Below, piece after piece: positions 43,801 through 55,800 of a stretch of DNA of 64,000 bases. Both the position numbers and the translations under genes were made by a program. Position 1 is the stretch's first letter, and every line of letters begins with the position of its first letter. The notes beneath the pieces were generated by a model. It was not told where the DNA came from and did not search any database. It was given only the letters and a program-made list of their open reading frames with translations. Source of the stretch: Escarpia spicata (taxonomy: Eukaryota; Annelida; Polychaeta; Sabellida; Siboglinidae); the NCBI GenBank assembly GCA_963995525.1, contig OZ023205.1, forward strand, positions 52,198,214 to 52,262,213, in the 5' to 3' direction.

Positions 43801-46800
43801 TTATTGCGACTGATCAAGCACATAACCAAAGCAAAATCAGATTTGAAAGACAAAGATCACCCATTGTCCAAGTTTTTCAAGTTCCTGCCATCGGGATGGC
43901 AACTGTGTGTTTAGAAAGATGAGGACGAGCCAAATGAGGAGTTCCTTCGTATCATCAGCCATAACAGCCATTATCTCTTCTTCTCCATGTATGGTGCAGG
44001 CAGGACACTTGAATTCATACAAGGCTCATGAAGTGTATGACAAATTCATTTGTAAAAATGCATACTAAACTATCTTATCTTACCTGTTGAGCCAGTCCAG
44101 GCCTGTCTTGATGGCGACATAGAGGTCTCGCTGGAGTCGATCCATAACAAGCAGCACTGCTGGCGACGCCAAGCTGAATGTGGTGTCGATGATGGCGCCA
44201 CGTAGCGCCACAATACGGTCATGCTCCGGAACGTTCCTACGAACATTTCAGACAAATGTACTGTAATTACTGTATATACTGGGACACTCTCTATTTTTGG
44301 ACACCCCACCCTACAAAAATAATAATTTGTTTGGACTTGTTTTTGGACACCCTCTATAGTTAGGTGTTCAAGTACATACAGTCCATAATGAGTGTACGTT
44401 TATGACCACAATAAAAACATTTGTATTGTTTTTTTTACAGCTGAGAATTTATTTTTTACATGTCCGAATACATACTCATTACGATAGTTTCAGATTTATC
44501 AAATAATAAAAATACTAATAAGGTAATTTCTTCTGCACCTACATTCTTGGAAACCAAGTTCAGATGCGCATCAAGACAACAGGGTTGATTAGTCTCAAAA
44601 TTGATAAGCTGTATTTAAGTTGTATCAGCATATGGATGGTTACGCCAGGGAGCTGATGGCGGAATTTCGTATTGACATCCAAATAACAGACCATCAGTTC
44701 AAAAAACACCCAAAGCGCAAACCTCCCGATTATATTAGTCTTGCGAGATCCCATAAATAAATCCAAGTTCACATGACATGCGCAGCAGACGACCAGATAA
44801 ACCTCTGTGACCTACCACAGCAATTAAGTTGCAAAATTGTGAAATATATTAACGGTTTTGTGCCTTTTGGGATTCCACAGATTATAAACTTTACGATTAT
44901 ACCTCATTTGTTTAAATATCTTCAGTGGTTGTTTATTTATTTATAAAAATGAAGCAAATTTCTAAGTAACATTTTGAGAAAAATAGGTTCAAGAATTGGG
45001 CTATGTGAGAAATCGATGCCGATTGCAACTGCACATTTAGTATTTTATTAGTTTCGGATTATTTGTCGAAGAAAATAAACTGGCCGTTGAACAATGAGAC
45101 CATAAAGTGTACATTTCTGTCTAAGTCACAAAATTGATGGTACATGACACAGACAGCGACTTGTAGCTCGTGTGCAGAGCAGGGCGATGCGAATTAAACC
45201 CCGATTCACTGTGGCAGGTCACAATATGCTCCACATAAACTCAATTTCGTTTAGTATTAAAACAAAGATTTCTTCAAAAAATGGCTTTTAAGTGTAGCCA
45301 CTACCCGAAAATGGCCATAAGCCACATCTCTGTTAATGCTGAACATATCTTAACCAAATCTGGAGTATTAATTAGTTAAATGAAGTGTATGATTTGAGGA
45401 ATAAGGGCTTGTTTGCTTGTGTATTACTATGGCAAGGAACGTTTCTAGCATGACAGAGGGGCTTGCATCCTTGAATATTATTCTGAGCTAACAACTGCAT
45501 GGTTGATCATACAATTGTCAAGAATCATTAGTGAGAATGCCCCTTTGTCAAAAAAGCAATGACTGTTGTGAGATGGGACTTTAGGTTTCAGCATTTTTCA
45601 AGGAGTCTCAAAACAGTCAGTGAAGCCAGAAGTGCTTGCCCATAACCACCTCGTCTGACAAAGGAGTAATCCTGCTAATGAGTCTTGACAATTGCATGAT
45701 CAACCATGCAGATGTTAGCCTAGAATAATTTTTAAGGATGTTAAAATATGTAGGTAGGTAGGTAGGCTTTATTTGGAATTGTATCATACACACATAAACA
45801 ATCGGTAAAACAATCGCCAAATGATATACAATTCCAGGTTGACAGTGGAGCCAATCAAGGTTGTAACCAGTTTGTTTTAATTATTCCTATGTAAGATGAT
45901 AATGATTAAGTAAACTGGTCGCCATCATTAGTCTGTCTCACTAGAAACGTTCATTTCCATGGTAATACACAAACAAATGACTCCATATTTCACATACCAT
46001 ATACCATTCATTTATCTAATTAGTACTCCTAATTTGGTTAAGACAGGTTCAGTATTAACCTATATATGGCAGATTGGTTATATGGCCGTTTTCGGGTAGT
46101 GACTATTCCTAGTGGTTGAGAATGTCAGCAATTTGTTGTAGCCACAAAACATTGCTATATACCTGGTATATAATTATATATACATAATTTTGCTAAAATT
46201 ATGTCTGCGTCAATACATTATCCAAATGATTCCCCTAATCAGACGAACACAAATTTGCTATCCTTCGACCATTGACACCACTTACTTTGTGTAATAGAAC
46301 TCGAGAGCCAAGTCATTCCAGTGCCTGTCATCAGGGGGCACCACTGTCTTGATGGCACATGGCGCAATGCCGGCCCATGACTCACACGAATAAACAACGC
46401 CATATTGTCCGCGCCCAATCTCCCGACCCAGCATCGGCATCCCTGAGACATAATGAGAAAATACAAGAATGTGTAACTATAATGTTACAATGTCTTGTCT
46501 TATTTTAGAAAAAATACTCTCTTCAACATGGTACATTCTGGTGCATTTTAAAGATTACGTTTTCTTTGGCTAAAACTGAAAATTAAAAAAATCTTGTATA
46601 GACAAAAGTGAACCGCAGCGACAATTTTAAATATTTTAGTACTTATATTGCATGCTGTGTGTTGTTATATGTAGTAGTAATAATAACATATTTTAGTTGG
46701 TATAGAGCCACATCAAAAATTGTTTTACCAAAATAAATAAAATAATGTAGAATTACAAAATCCACAAATAAAATTACTTAGAATACTACTAGTATTAAGA

Positions 46801-49800
46801 ATGGTTAAATTAAATAGAGCAGTAAATCAGTGCAGCATTGCTAAATAAGTAAATAATTAAATAAATATATTAGCTGCTAGTATTAAGAATGATTAAAAAA
46901 TAATACAGAAGAACAATACTAACAACAATAAATCAGTAAATGTATGATTAATAATAATAATTATATAGTTTAGTAATAAATATTTTATAATAATAGTTTA
47001 AGCTATACAATATATTGGTCAAATAATGTTAACCATCATGAACGAGACTACTGGAATAGTGACGATTATACTGCTGTGAATACAGGACAATGTTCATTAG
47101 GAATAAACACTAATGTGCATTCCGAAAGAAATATGACCAAATTTGAGTTTTGTATCTTTTTAGATTCCACAGATGGTGAGCTTTAAAATTATACCTCATT
47201 TGTTTAAATATCTTCAGTAGTTTTTTATTTATTGCACAAATTGAAGCAAACTTTAAGTGATATTTTTAGAAACAAAGTAATTTTGACTCATTCTTTATAT
47301 GTATAAATATTATACTGTATATTGTTTTTAACTATGAGTTCGTATATGCACATATTTTAACAGTTTTGGTTTATGGGTCAAGGAAAGTAAACTGGACGGC
47401 ATTATAAGGTCTGCATTTCTGCCAAAATCCCAAAATATGGAGTGCAGAAGAGCCCTGTGAAACGTCTTACCCAGTTCACTGTGGCTGGTTGCATGTGAAC
47501 AGTGTCAGGGCAAAACACAATAAACACCATTATTGAAATTTCACCAAAAACACGGAAGAAACCTTTGTTTAAACACGTTAGGATACTATGTAGTTCATAG
47601 ACTTTGCTATTATTCTCTATTATTTAGGATTTTTAATATAAATCAACTTAATTTACATAAGTTTTTATTTAAACTGAGGATGAAACACAAGTGACTTCTT
47701 TTCAAAAACAAGAAAATTTACATAATACGTTTCGTTCTGAAACCCTTCATACAATCTCCTTGGTTACAACACTAAAAGTAAAAGGTAAGTTCTTATATAG
47801 CACAGTATCCAGTCGTTAGGACTGCTTAGAGTGATTTACACTTTACTCCCTGGCATATCTGTTCAAGCGAACACCATCTCGACTTCTCTGGGAAGCATCC
47901 CGCCATGCTGCAATTAATGCGTGAAGACTATTCGTACACAAATATCCACCACTGTCTATAGCCAGGTACCCAGTCATTCAGCCGAGTGAACATGAGCAGC
48001 GTACAGTGAACGAACTTGTCCAAGATTCGACGCCGTAGCACAGAATTCAAACCCAGGTTCTCTCGTTCAAGACTCCGAAGCTCTAAGCACTACGCCACTG
48101 AGCTCCAACACACTAACAGTGAGACTCACCGAAGAGAATGCTGTCTCTGATGGACGTGCTCTCAAGGACGAGGCGTGCGACCCGAGGCGCGTAACACTTC
48201 CGCAGTCGAAGTCGTTGCTCCTCCGTTCGCTCAAGTCTCCCAGAATGCCTTGTTTCAAGCTGCTTCAGTGCCGCAGTGAACGTGTCATGTGACTTTCGCA
48301 AGTGGTCCTTGATCTGTGAGCAGATGCTCTTTGCTAACCTAGAAAATAGACAGGTGAGCGTTGTCAGAAACTGTGTCAAAGATATGGTATGCGGTGTTCT
48401 GTTCTTGGAACCAATCAAGATAATTTATCCACCGATACATTGTTTGTTCAAATACAAACTTACCATCTCTAGGGTGAATTCGGTTTCACTGAAGTAATGC
48501 ACAAAAGTTGTTCACCAACAAAATTTAACTACACTCTATGAACGGATCACTGTTTATTTTCTTGTTGGCAACAACACTATTAAAGTTTTATTAATGCTCT
48601 CTACAAATTTTAGTTTTTAATCAACTTTCAGTATGCTCCTCATCTAATAGCATTTAACACAACATAGGAATGAAACTGCATATGTTCTTTAGATTGACAG
48701 CCTAGTGTTTTAACTACTAATTCCAGAGGTTCTCTTGATTGACGCCTAGTGTTCTAACTACTAATTGCAAAGATGCACTTGGTTGACAGCTGAATGAAAT
48801 GTTGTAAACACAGATATCTGAACAACTTAATTCTCTTATTTTACCAACAAACATCTTTCATTAAGACGACAATAATTATACTTTATTTACTAGCCCATAT
48901 TAAGCTAATTACAATTCACCATAGGTAAGGAAGGTATAAATGATTAAGTTGCTTTATTTCTTGACATCTATCACATAGCAGAATTTTAAGATGGAGTCTT
49001 GCATGACCTACTTAGCCGTAACCTGACCCAGTTTTCTATAATCAGATGACCTGACCTAGTTTCTCTGAGACTGTTGAGCATGTCAGCAGCAACCTTTTTC
49101 TTCCACTCGCTGTTAATGAGTGGAGACGTTCGCCATGGCATCGAATGCATCAGCTGCAAAACATGGACGTTACTCAAGTATGTATGATAATCACTTGGTG
49201 TCAATGTGTGAACAATTACTGCTATTCTGATAGCAGGAATCTACCACCAATGTGTTAAAAACAAACATGTACTCTTACTTTCTCAAATCCAAATAACTTT
49301 AACATATTTAATATGAAACATGTTTATCAATTTATAATCTTCCTTTATTTTTTCAAAACATCAATTATATTATTAGTATTTTTACAATATTTGTTAGGTT
49401 GGTTTCTTTATAATAAACACTAAATTATGAACGTTTCCAATATCTGCAACATTACCATAGTTAATATTACATAAGTATTTAACATCATTGTCATTTTTCA
49501 CCAAACATTAAACATGCAATCCAATTTCATGAAGAGATAAAACTAAATTTTTATTAATTTAATTTCTTTACAAGATTTCATTCCAAATGGTGTCACGAAA
49601 AGTTATTGGGAATCTGACGTATTTCGAAAGCTCAAGGGAAAGGTGCTTAGTTCATGACGATTATGGAAAAACATGAGAGAGCATAGGTTTGTGAAAACAA
49701 CTGGGTGAGAAGAATTGTGGGAATGAATACAACAGACAAGAGAAGAATGAAGGAGTTGAGGCACGAGGCAGGTGTGAAAGATTCAAGACAAAACTGGCTA

Positions 49801-52800
49801 GGAGTAGACAAAAGTGGCCTGGACTCGTGTGGAGCAAACGGGAAAAGAACAGGTAGTAAAGAAAGCAGTAAAGAAAGCAGGCGCCCAGAGAGTGGATGGT
49901 AAAAGGAGACGAGAACAAGAAAGACTGAGATAGAAGGAATGGGTAAAGAGAGATTTAGAGGGATTGAGAGAGGAATGGAGAATGAGAGTGAAAGATGGAG
50001 GGGAGTGAAGACAGCGGTACTAGAACAGCGTGGGGGAAGAAGAAAGATAAATCAAGGACATGTATCGAGGCCAGCCTCATCCCGGACATTTAGGAAACAG
50101 AAAAGAAGAGAACAACATGTTACCTGCTTCATTTTCTCGAGTAGGACCCGCGCTAGAGATGTGCCCGTTCGCACTGTGATCTCCACCTGGTAGGCAGAGT
50201 TGAGTATCTGGAAAAAATATTAGTTCCCTTTCATTCACAATAACTCAACTTGTAGCTGAAACTCACCCAGCAAGCAACAAACTAATGCATCGGTTATTAC
50301 GACTACAGTATTTTTATTTTAAATCCATTCACAGTGATTTGGTGATTTGTTAACCACCCTACGGTTTCCACATTTCTCCGATAGGTGGTAACTTTGTAAG
50401 CAGTTAACTCGAATATACATCTTTGTATTTTTAGTACGTCACAAATTGGTAGATAAGAGAGGACTGGTTGAAGGAAGTGAATGAACCTAGGAGGCGAGTG
50501 GATCTCTGCTTCTGGGTGGTGATGCACTTACAATGCCCCAACATTAGTGTATTATGACCTGCTGCAGGAAAGGGGATTATAAGTTGCAAAATCATGACGT
50601 AAAGTTACATATCTTTTTTGGATTCCACTGACTATATAAGCTTTAAAATGATGTCTCATTTATTGTAATATCTTCAGTTGTTTTTGACACATAGCTCAAA
50701 ATTAAGCAAATTTTTAAGTGACATTTTGGGAAAAATAGGCTTAAAAATTGGGTTATGTGAAAAACCAATGCCCATAGCACCCATGCATTTATTATTTTAT
50801 TAGTTTTGGATTATTTGTTGAGTAAAATAAACTTAAATTCTGCAAAAATCACAAAACTGATGGGACATGACTAAAACAGAATAAGCAGGCTTATACAATT
50901 TAATACCCGGGTTGCAGTGACAGGTCACACACACAAGCATGCGCACACACGCATGCGCACACACACATGTGCACACGCACATGCGGCCACACGCATGCGC
51001 ACGCATGCACACGCACACACAGCCTACCTCTTTCAAGGCTTCAGTGGTTCTCGTTGCCTCTGTGTTTTCATGGTCCGTCTCCTCAAGTGACCATAGACAG
51101 CGGGTCAATACCCCTACGACATAAGCCCCAACTACAGGAGAGCAGTCATGAGGGCAACAGGGCATGTTTGACTGTCAGCTCCAGATGTATACAGACTCAG
51201 AACAATAATCAATCTACCTAAATAAACAATTTACCTACAAAAGATAATCCTCTTACTTAGAACATCCGAGGTACATTCACACACGATGTGACAATGTCTG
51301 AATTTTTAGAGTCAAAACAAATGCATCAAACTGTCTGCATTTATAATATTAACAATAAACCTTATTTAGACACAATCAAATCCAGGACTGGGTGTTTACA
51401 AAATTGGCATAAGACAGATACATCAACTTGGGATTGAAAAGTAGTTAGCAAACAAAATCCTAGTTTCCATAAATAAACCTATGTATAGTAAAATTATGGG
51501 TAAGGCCACACCAATGTTGTTGTTAGGATTACGGATTTTTGAGACTTTTTTATGGTGGAGAGGGAATAAAAATAAGTCATTGCACGAGAAAGGGGTTTTG
51601 TGTAAATATATATTATCATGAGGCATACAGTACATTGCTAAACAATATTTAGCCTTGTATCAAAACTTACTAGACATGACATACTTTTATGAAAGTTTAA
51701 TAGAAATTGAAGACTATTAGAATAACAAGTACTGATAACAAGACTTGACAGATACCATTATGGTGTGTTTACATTACAGCCATAAACGTGTAGATTATAG
51801 AGGTAGGATATATCTTGCTGTGATAATAATAATTTGACTGGCATAATTAGGATTTGATTGTCATACCTCCAAATATAACTACATTATTCTATTCTTAAGT
51901 AATACAATGCGATGCTGACATTGAAGAGAGTGTCTACAACCAATTTTCCCAGCGTGTCAACTAGATTGGCCAAAATCCGATGTTCAGATTTTTGCACGTA
52001 GACAGAATGAGTAGCGCATTAAACATGCGCACGTTACTGGTTTCGACTGGGTTGCGAGTTGGCAGTTTATTTACTTTATTACTATTTTGTATCGTGTCTA
52101 AAATGTCAGCCTTCGGGTTTCCTTTTTGTTTCATTTCGGTGGTATTTAAATACTATCCTTAACTTGACTAAGCCCTGGGGACTGTTTCATTAAGATATTA
52201 AGCTCTTAAGGAAAATCCACCCTAGAACAGAATCTGATGACAAAATCAAGGAGTATTTTCAAAATGCATTTCACCAATGTGATCGTTAAATTACTCTTAA
52301 GGCAAAGAGCGATATTTCCATCATGATAATCGATAATCTACACAGTTGGCACAATTTGGCAAAAGAGATTGAACAGTTGTCAAATTGTTTTTTTTAATTC
52401 GGCCCAACAACCACTTGTCAACAACATTTGATTTTTTGTTCACTGTTTTGCGTCAACCGGTCATGACACTGTTGTGTAAACAAATCATGCTCTAGCAAAC
52501 TTTTAATCGCTAACATTTGTAAGACTTATTTGGCTGTGAACAACTGGTTCTCTGCGTGGAAGTGGGCCCAAATTAACATGCAGTTATTAAAATCTAGCTG
52601 TTTATGATAAGTTTTTCATTTTCGCTACTAGGTAATGAAAACACTCGATTTTATGGAGCAAAATCGTGCTTAAGAACTCTTAAGAATGTTAGTGAAACGG
52701 TCCCCTGAGCTTTCATTTCAGTAATTTGATCCTAGATCGTGAAAGAAGATTAGACTAAACTCTGAGCTTCTCAGTGAAGATTGAGCTGATTTAGTCATGG

Positions 52801-55800
52801 GCTTCTTAGAAAGTTTGAGCTTTTATGTAACCCTGACATTCTTACAAAAGTCTGACCTTTGATTTATTCTGTGGGCATCTTAGAAAATATGAGCTTTGAT
52901 TTAACCCGGAGCATCTTTGAAATACTGAGCTTTGATTTAACCATACGCTACATAAAAAGTCTGACCTTTGATTTAACCATGAGCTTTTCAGAATGTTTGA
53001 ACTTTGATTGAAGCCTAAGCTTTGATTTAACCCTGAATTTCTTAGAAAGTCTGAGCTTAGATTTTACCCTGAGCTTCTCGGAGAAAACTGAGCTTAGATT
53101 TAATTCTGAGCTTCTCATAACATCTGAGCTTTGATTTAGCTCTAATTGTTGACCTAGCCATGATATTTGACTTAACCTAAGCTTCTCAGTCAAAACTGAT
53201 CTTTGACCCAAAACTGAAATGCTCACATAAGACTTTGATTTGACTCCGAGTTTTGATTTGAGTTTCTCAGGAAAGCCTGAGCAGAGGTAAAACTGAGCGC
53301 CTGAGGGAAGACTGACCTGTGTAGCTGTCTCTGAGAACATCGACTGAGCCGAGAAGTTTTCCCGCGATAGCGCGGTTCAGACTGCCTAGCATCAGGTCCT
53401 GTATCTCCGCCGAACACACCTTGAGATCACTGGAGCAGTGGGGACACCCTGACTCCGGAATGTTTACTCCTACAAAACAGAGGAGGATGTGAGATGTTGA
53501 AAAGGCAAGTTCTTATGTAGCATGATATCCAGTCCTTAGGACTGCTCATAGACTCGGTCATTTGAACATTTTTTAACTTCTCTAGAAAGCATTCAGTCAT
53601 GCTACATCATTGATTTTCACGATTCAAAACTAAATTTGTAGGCAGCATTAATAAATTATTTTTAAAATTAAGTAAATTAATAAAACTTTAATAACATTGT
53701 TGCCAACGAGAAAATAAACAGTCATTCATCCATAGAGTGTAATCTTAGTGAATAGCTTGTGTGCATTAGTTCAGTGTAACTGAATGCGCTCCAGCATTGA
53801 GGTCGTATTTAAACAATGTATCAAGGAAGCCTGAGAGTCCAACGCCCTGTCCATTACGCTACATTTCACTAAACAAGATTACATATTTTACAAAGAGGTG
53901 TTACTTCAGATGCAGAACACACTAAATTATCTCAGATGTGTTACACATCGTACTGCCTCAAATGTGTTACAAGCTGTATTATCTCAGATGTGTTACAAAT
54001 TGTACTGCCTCAAATGTGTTACACATCGTATTGCCTCAAATGTGTTACACGTTGTATTATCTCAGATGTCTTACACATCATACTGTCTCAAATGTGTTAC
54101 ACGTTGTATTATCTACATTGTGTTACACATCGTACTGCCTCAAATGTGTTACACGTTGTATTATCTCAGATGTGTTACACATTGTACTGCCTCAAATGTG
54201 TTACACATCGTATTGCCTCAAATGTGTTACACGTTGTATTATCTCAGATGTGTTACACATCATACTGCCTCAAATGTGTTACACGTTGTATTATCTAAGT
54301 TGTGTTACACATCGTACTGCCTCAAATGTGTTACACATTGTATTAGCTCAGTTGTATTACACATCGTACTGCCTCAAATGTGCTACACGTTGTATTATCT
54401 CAGATGTGTTACACATCGTACTGCCTCAAACATGTTACACGTTGTATTATCTACTTTGTGTTACACATCGTACTGCCTCAAATGTGTTACACATTGTATT
54501 ATCTCAGATGTGTTATACATCGTACTGCGTCAAACATGTTACACGTTGTATTATCTCAGATGTGTTATACATCATACTGCATCAAACATGTTACACGTTG
54601 TATTATCTATGTTGTGTTACACATCGTACTGCCTCAAATGTGTTACATGTTGTATTATCTACATTATGTTACACACTGCATTACCTCAGATGTTTTACAC
54701 ATTGTATCCTCTCAGATGTTGTGTTACTTCAGATGTGTAAACTTATGTACATATTATGTCGTCTAAACATACTATTATTATTTCTGATCACACAAGATTA
54801 GGTTTTTTACAACTGTAAATAATAAACTAAATGTGACTGATGTTTCCTCAGATACTGTAATACAAAATTTAGATACGAATTCAATCAATGGACTATGATT
54901 ATATATTCAAGTTATTAATTATACAATAAAATCAATGTGATTTATGTTATATTTTTTCTAAACAAACAGGACTTTTAACAGCAAATATAATTCAATGATT
55001 TTTCAAAGAACATTTGAAATGTTAGTACTGTTGATCTCATTTTAAGGTCACCTCGTTGCAGCCACCTTGCACTTAAGGTCACCCTAAGACAGTTCCAAAG
55101 TAGACTTAACAGTAAAGTATAGGAAATTAGTCCCGCTAATATGGTCACCTTGCTATTCAGGTCACTTTTGTCACCTCAACCTCACTATTAAGGTCATACT
55201 TGCGACCGGGAAGAAGTGGCCTGATTAGCTAGGTGACCTTATTACCAGGACTAATTTTCAATACTTTATTGTACATGGAACAGATTTGGGACTACCTTAG
55301 TGACCTTAATTGCAAGGTGGCTGTATTACCGAGGTGACCGTAAACGAGGTTCGACTGCACTTTTCAGTGCACTACAAGGATTCAACGAGGTACCGAGAAA
55401 TTCATAGTTGGTTGCCTTCTCCAGCAACTCATCCCGCATGCCGTTGATCGTCGTGGCGATGAGGTTCTGGATCTCGTCCTGCTTCAGTAGCGCCATCTGC
55501 ATGAGCGATTCGTACAACTCGCCCTCGCGTTCGCGGGCGAACTCCAGCTTGCGCGGCGTGATGAGCATGTCACGTGACATGTCGAACGCGACCAGGATAA
55601 ATGTCTCGAGTGAGCGCGCATGCACGAGGTGCAACAGGTTCGTGACACGCAGCAGGTGTCGTTCGAGCACCTGGTGAGTGAACGCGGCGACGGTGTCGGG
55701 AAACAGGTCGAAATCCTCGACAAGTTCGCTGTCTACGGCCTGACTGCTTCCGCCCGATTCGGTGAACGTTTGTGTGAGCTTCAACGAGGACAGTCGTGAC

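Noticed and set aside
50833..51165. 110-codon minus-strand gene with a Cys/Val/Arg tail
   Set aside because: Its first part is the DSTYK exon 51131-51028; the rest reads through the donor into a CA repeat.
53898..54801. Three long plus-strand genes of about 280 codons
   Set aside because: They are the three frames of a stop-free 26-bp minisatellite antisense to a DSTYK intron.
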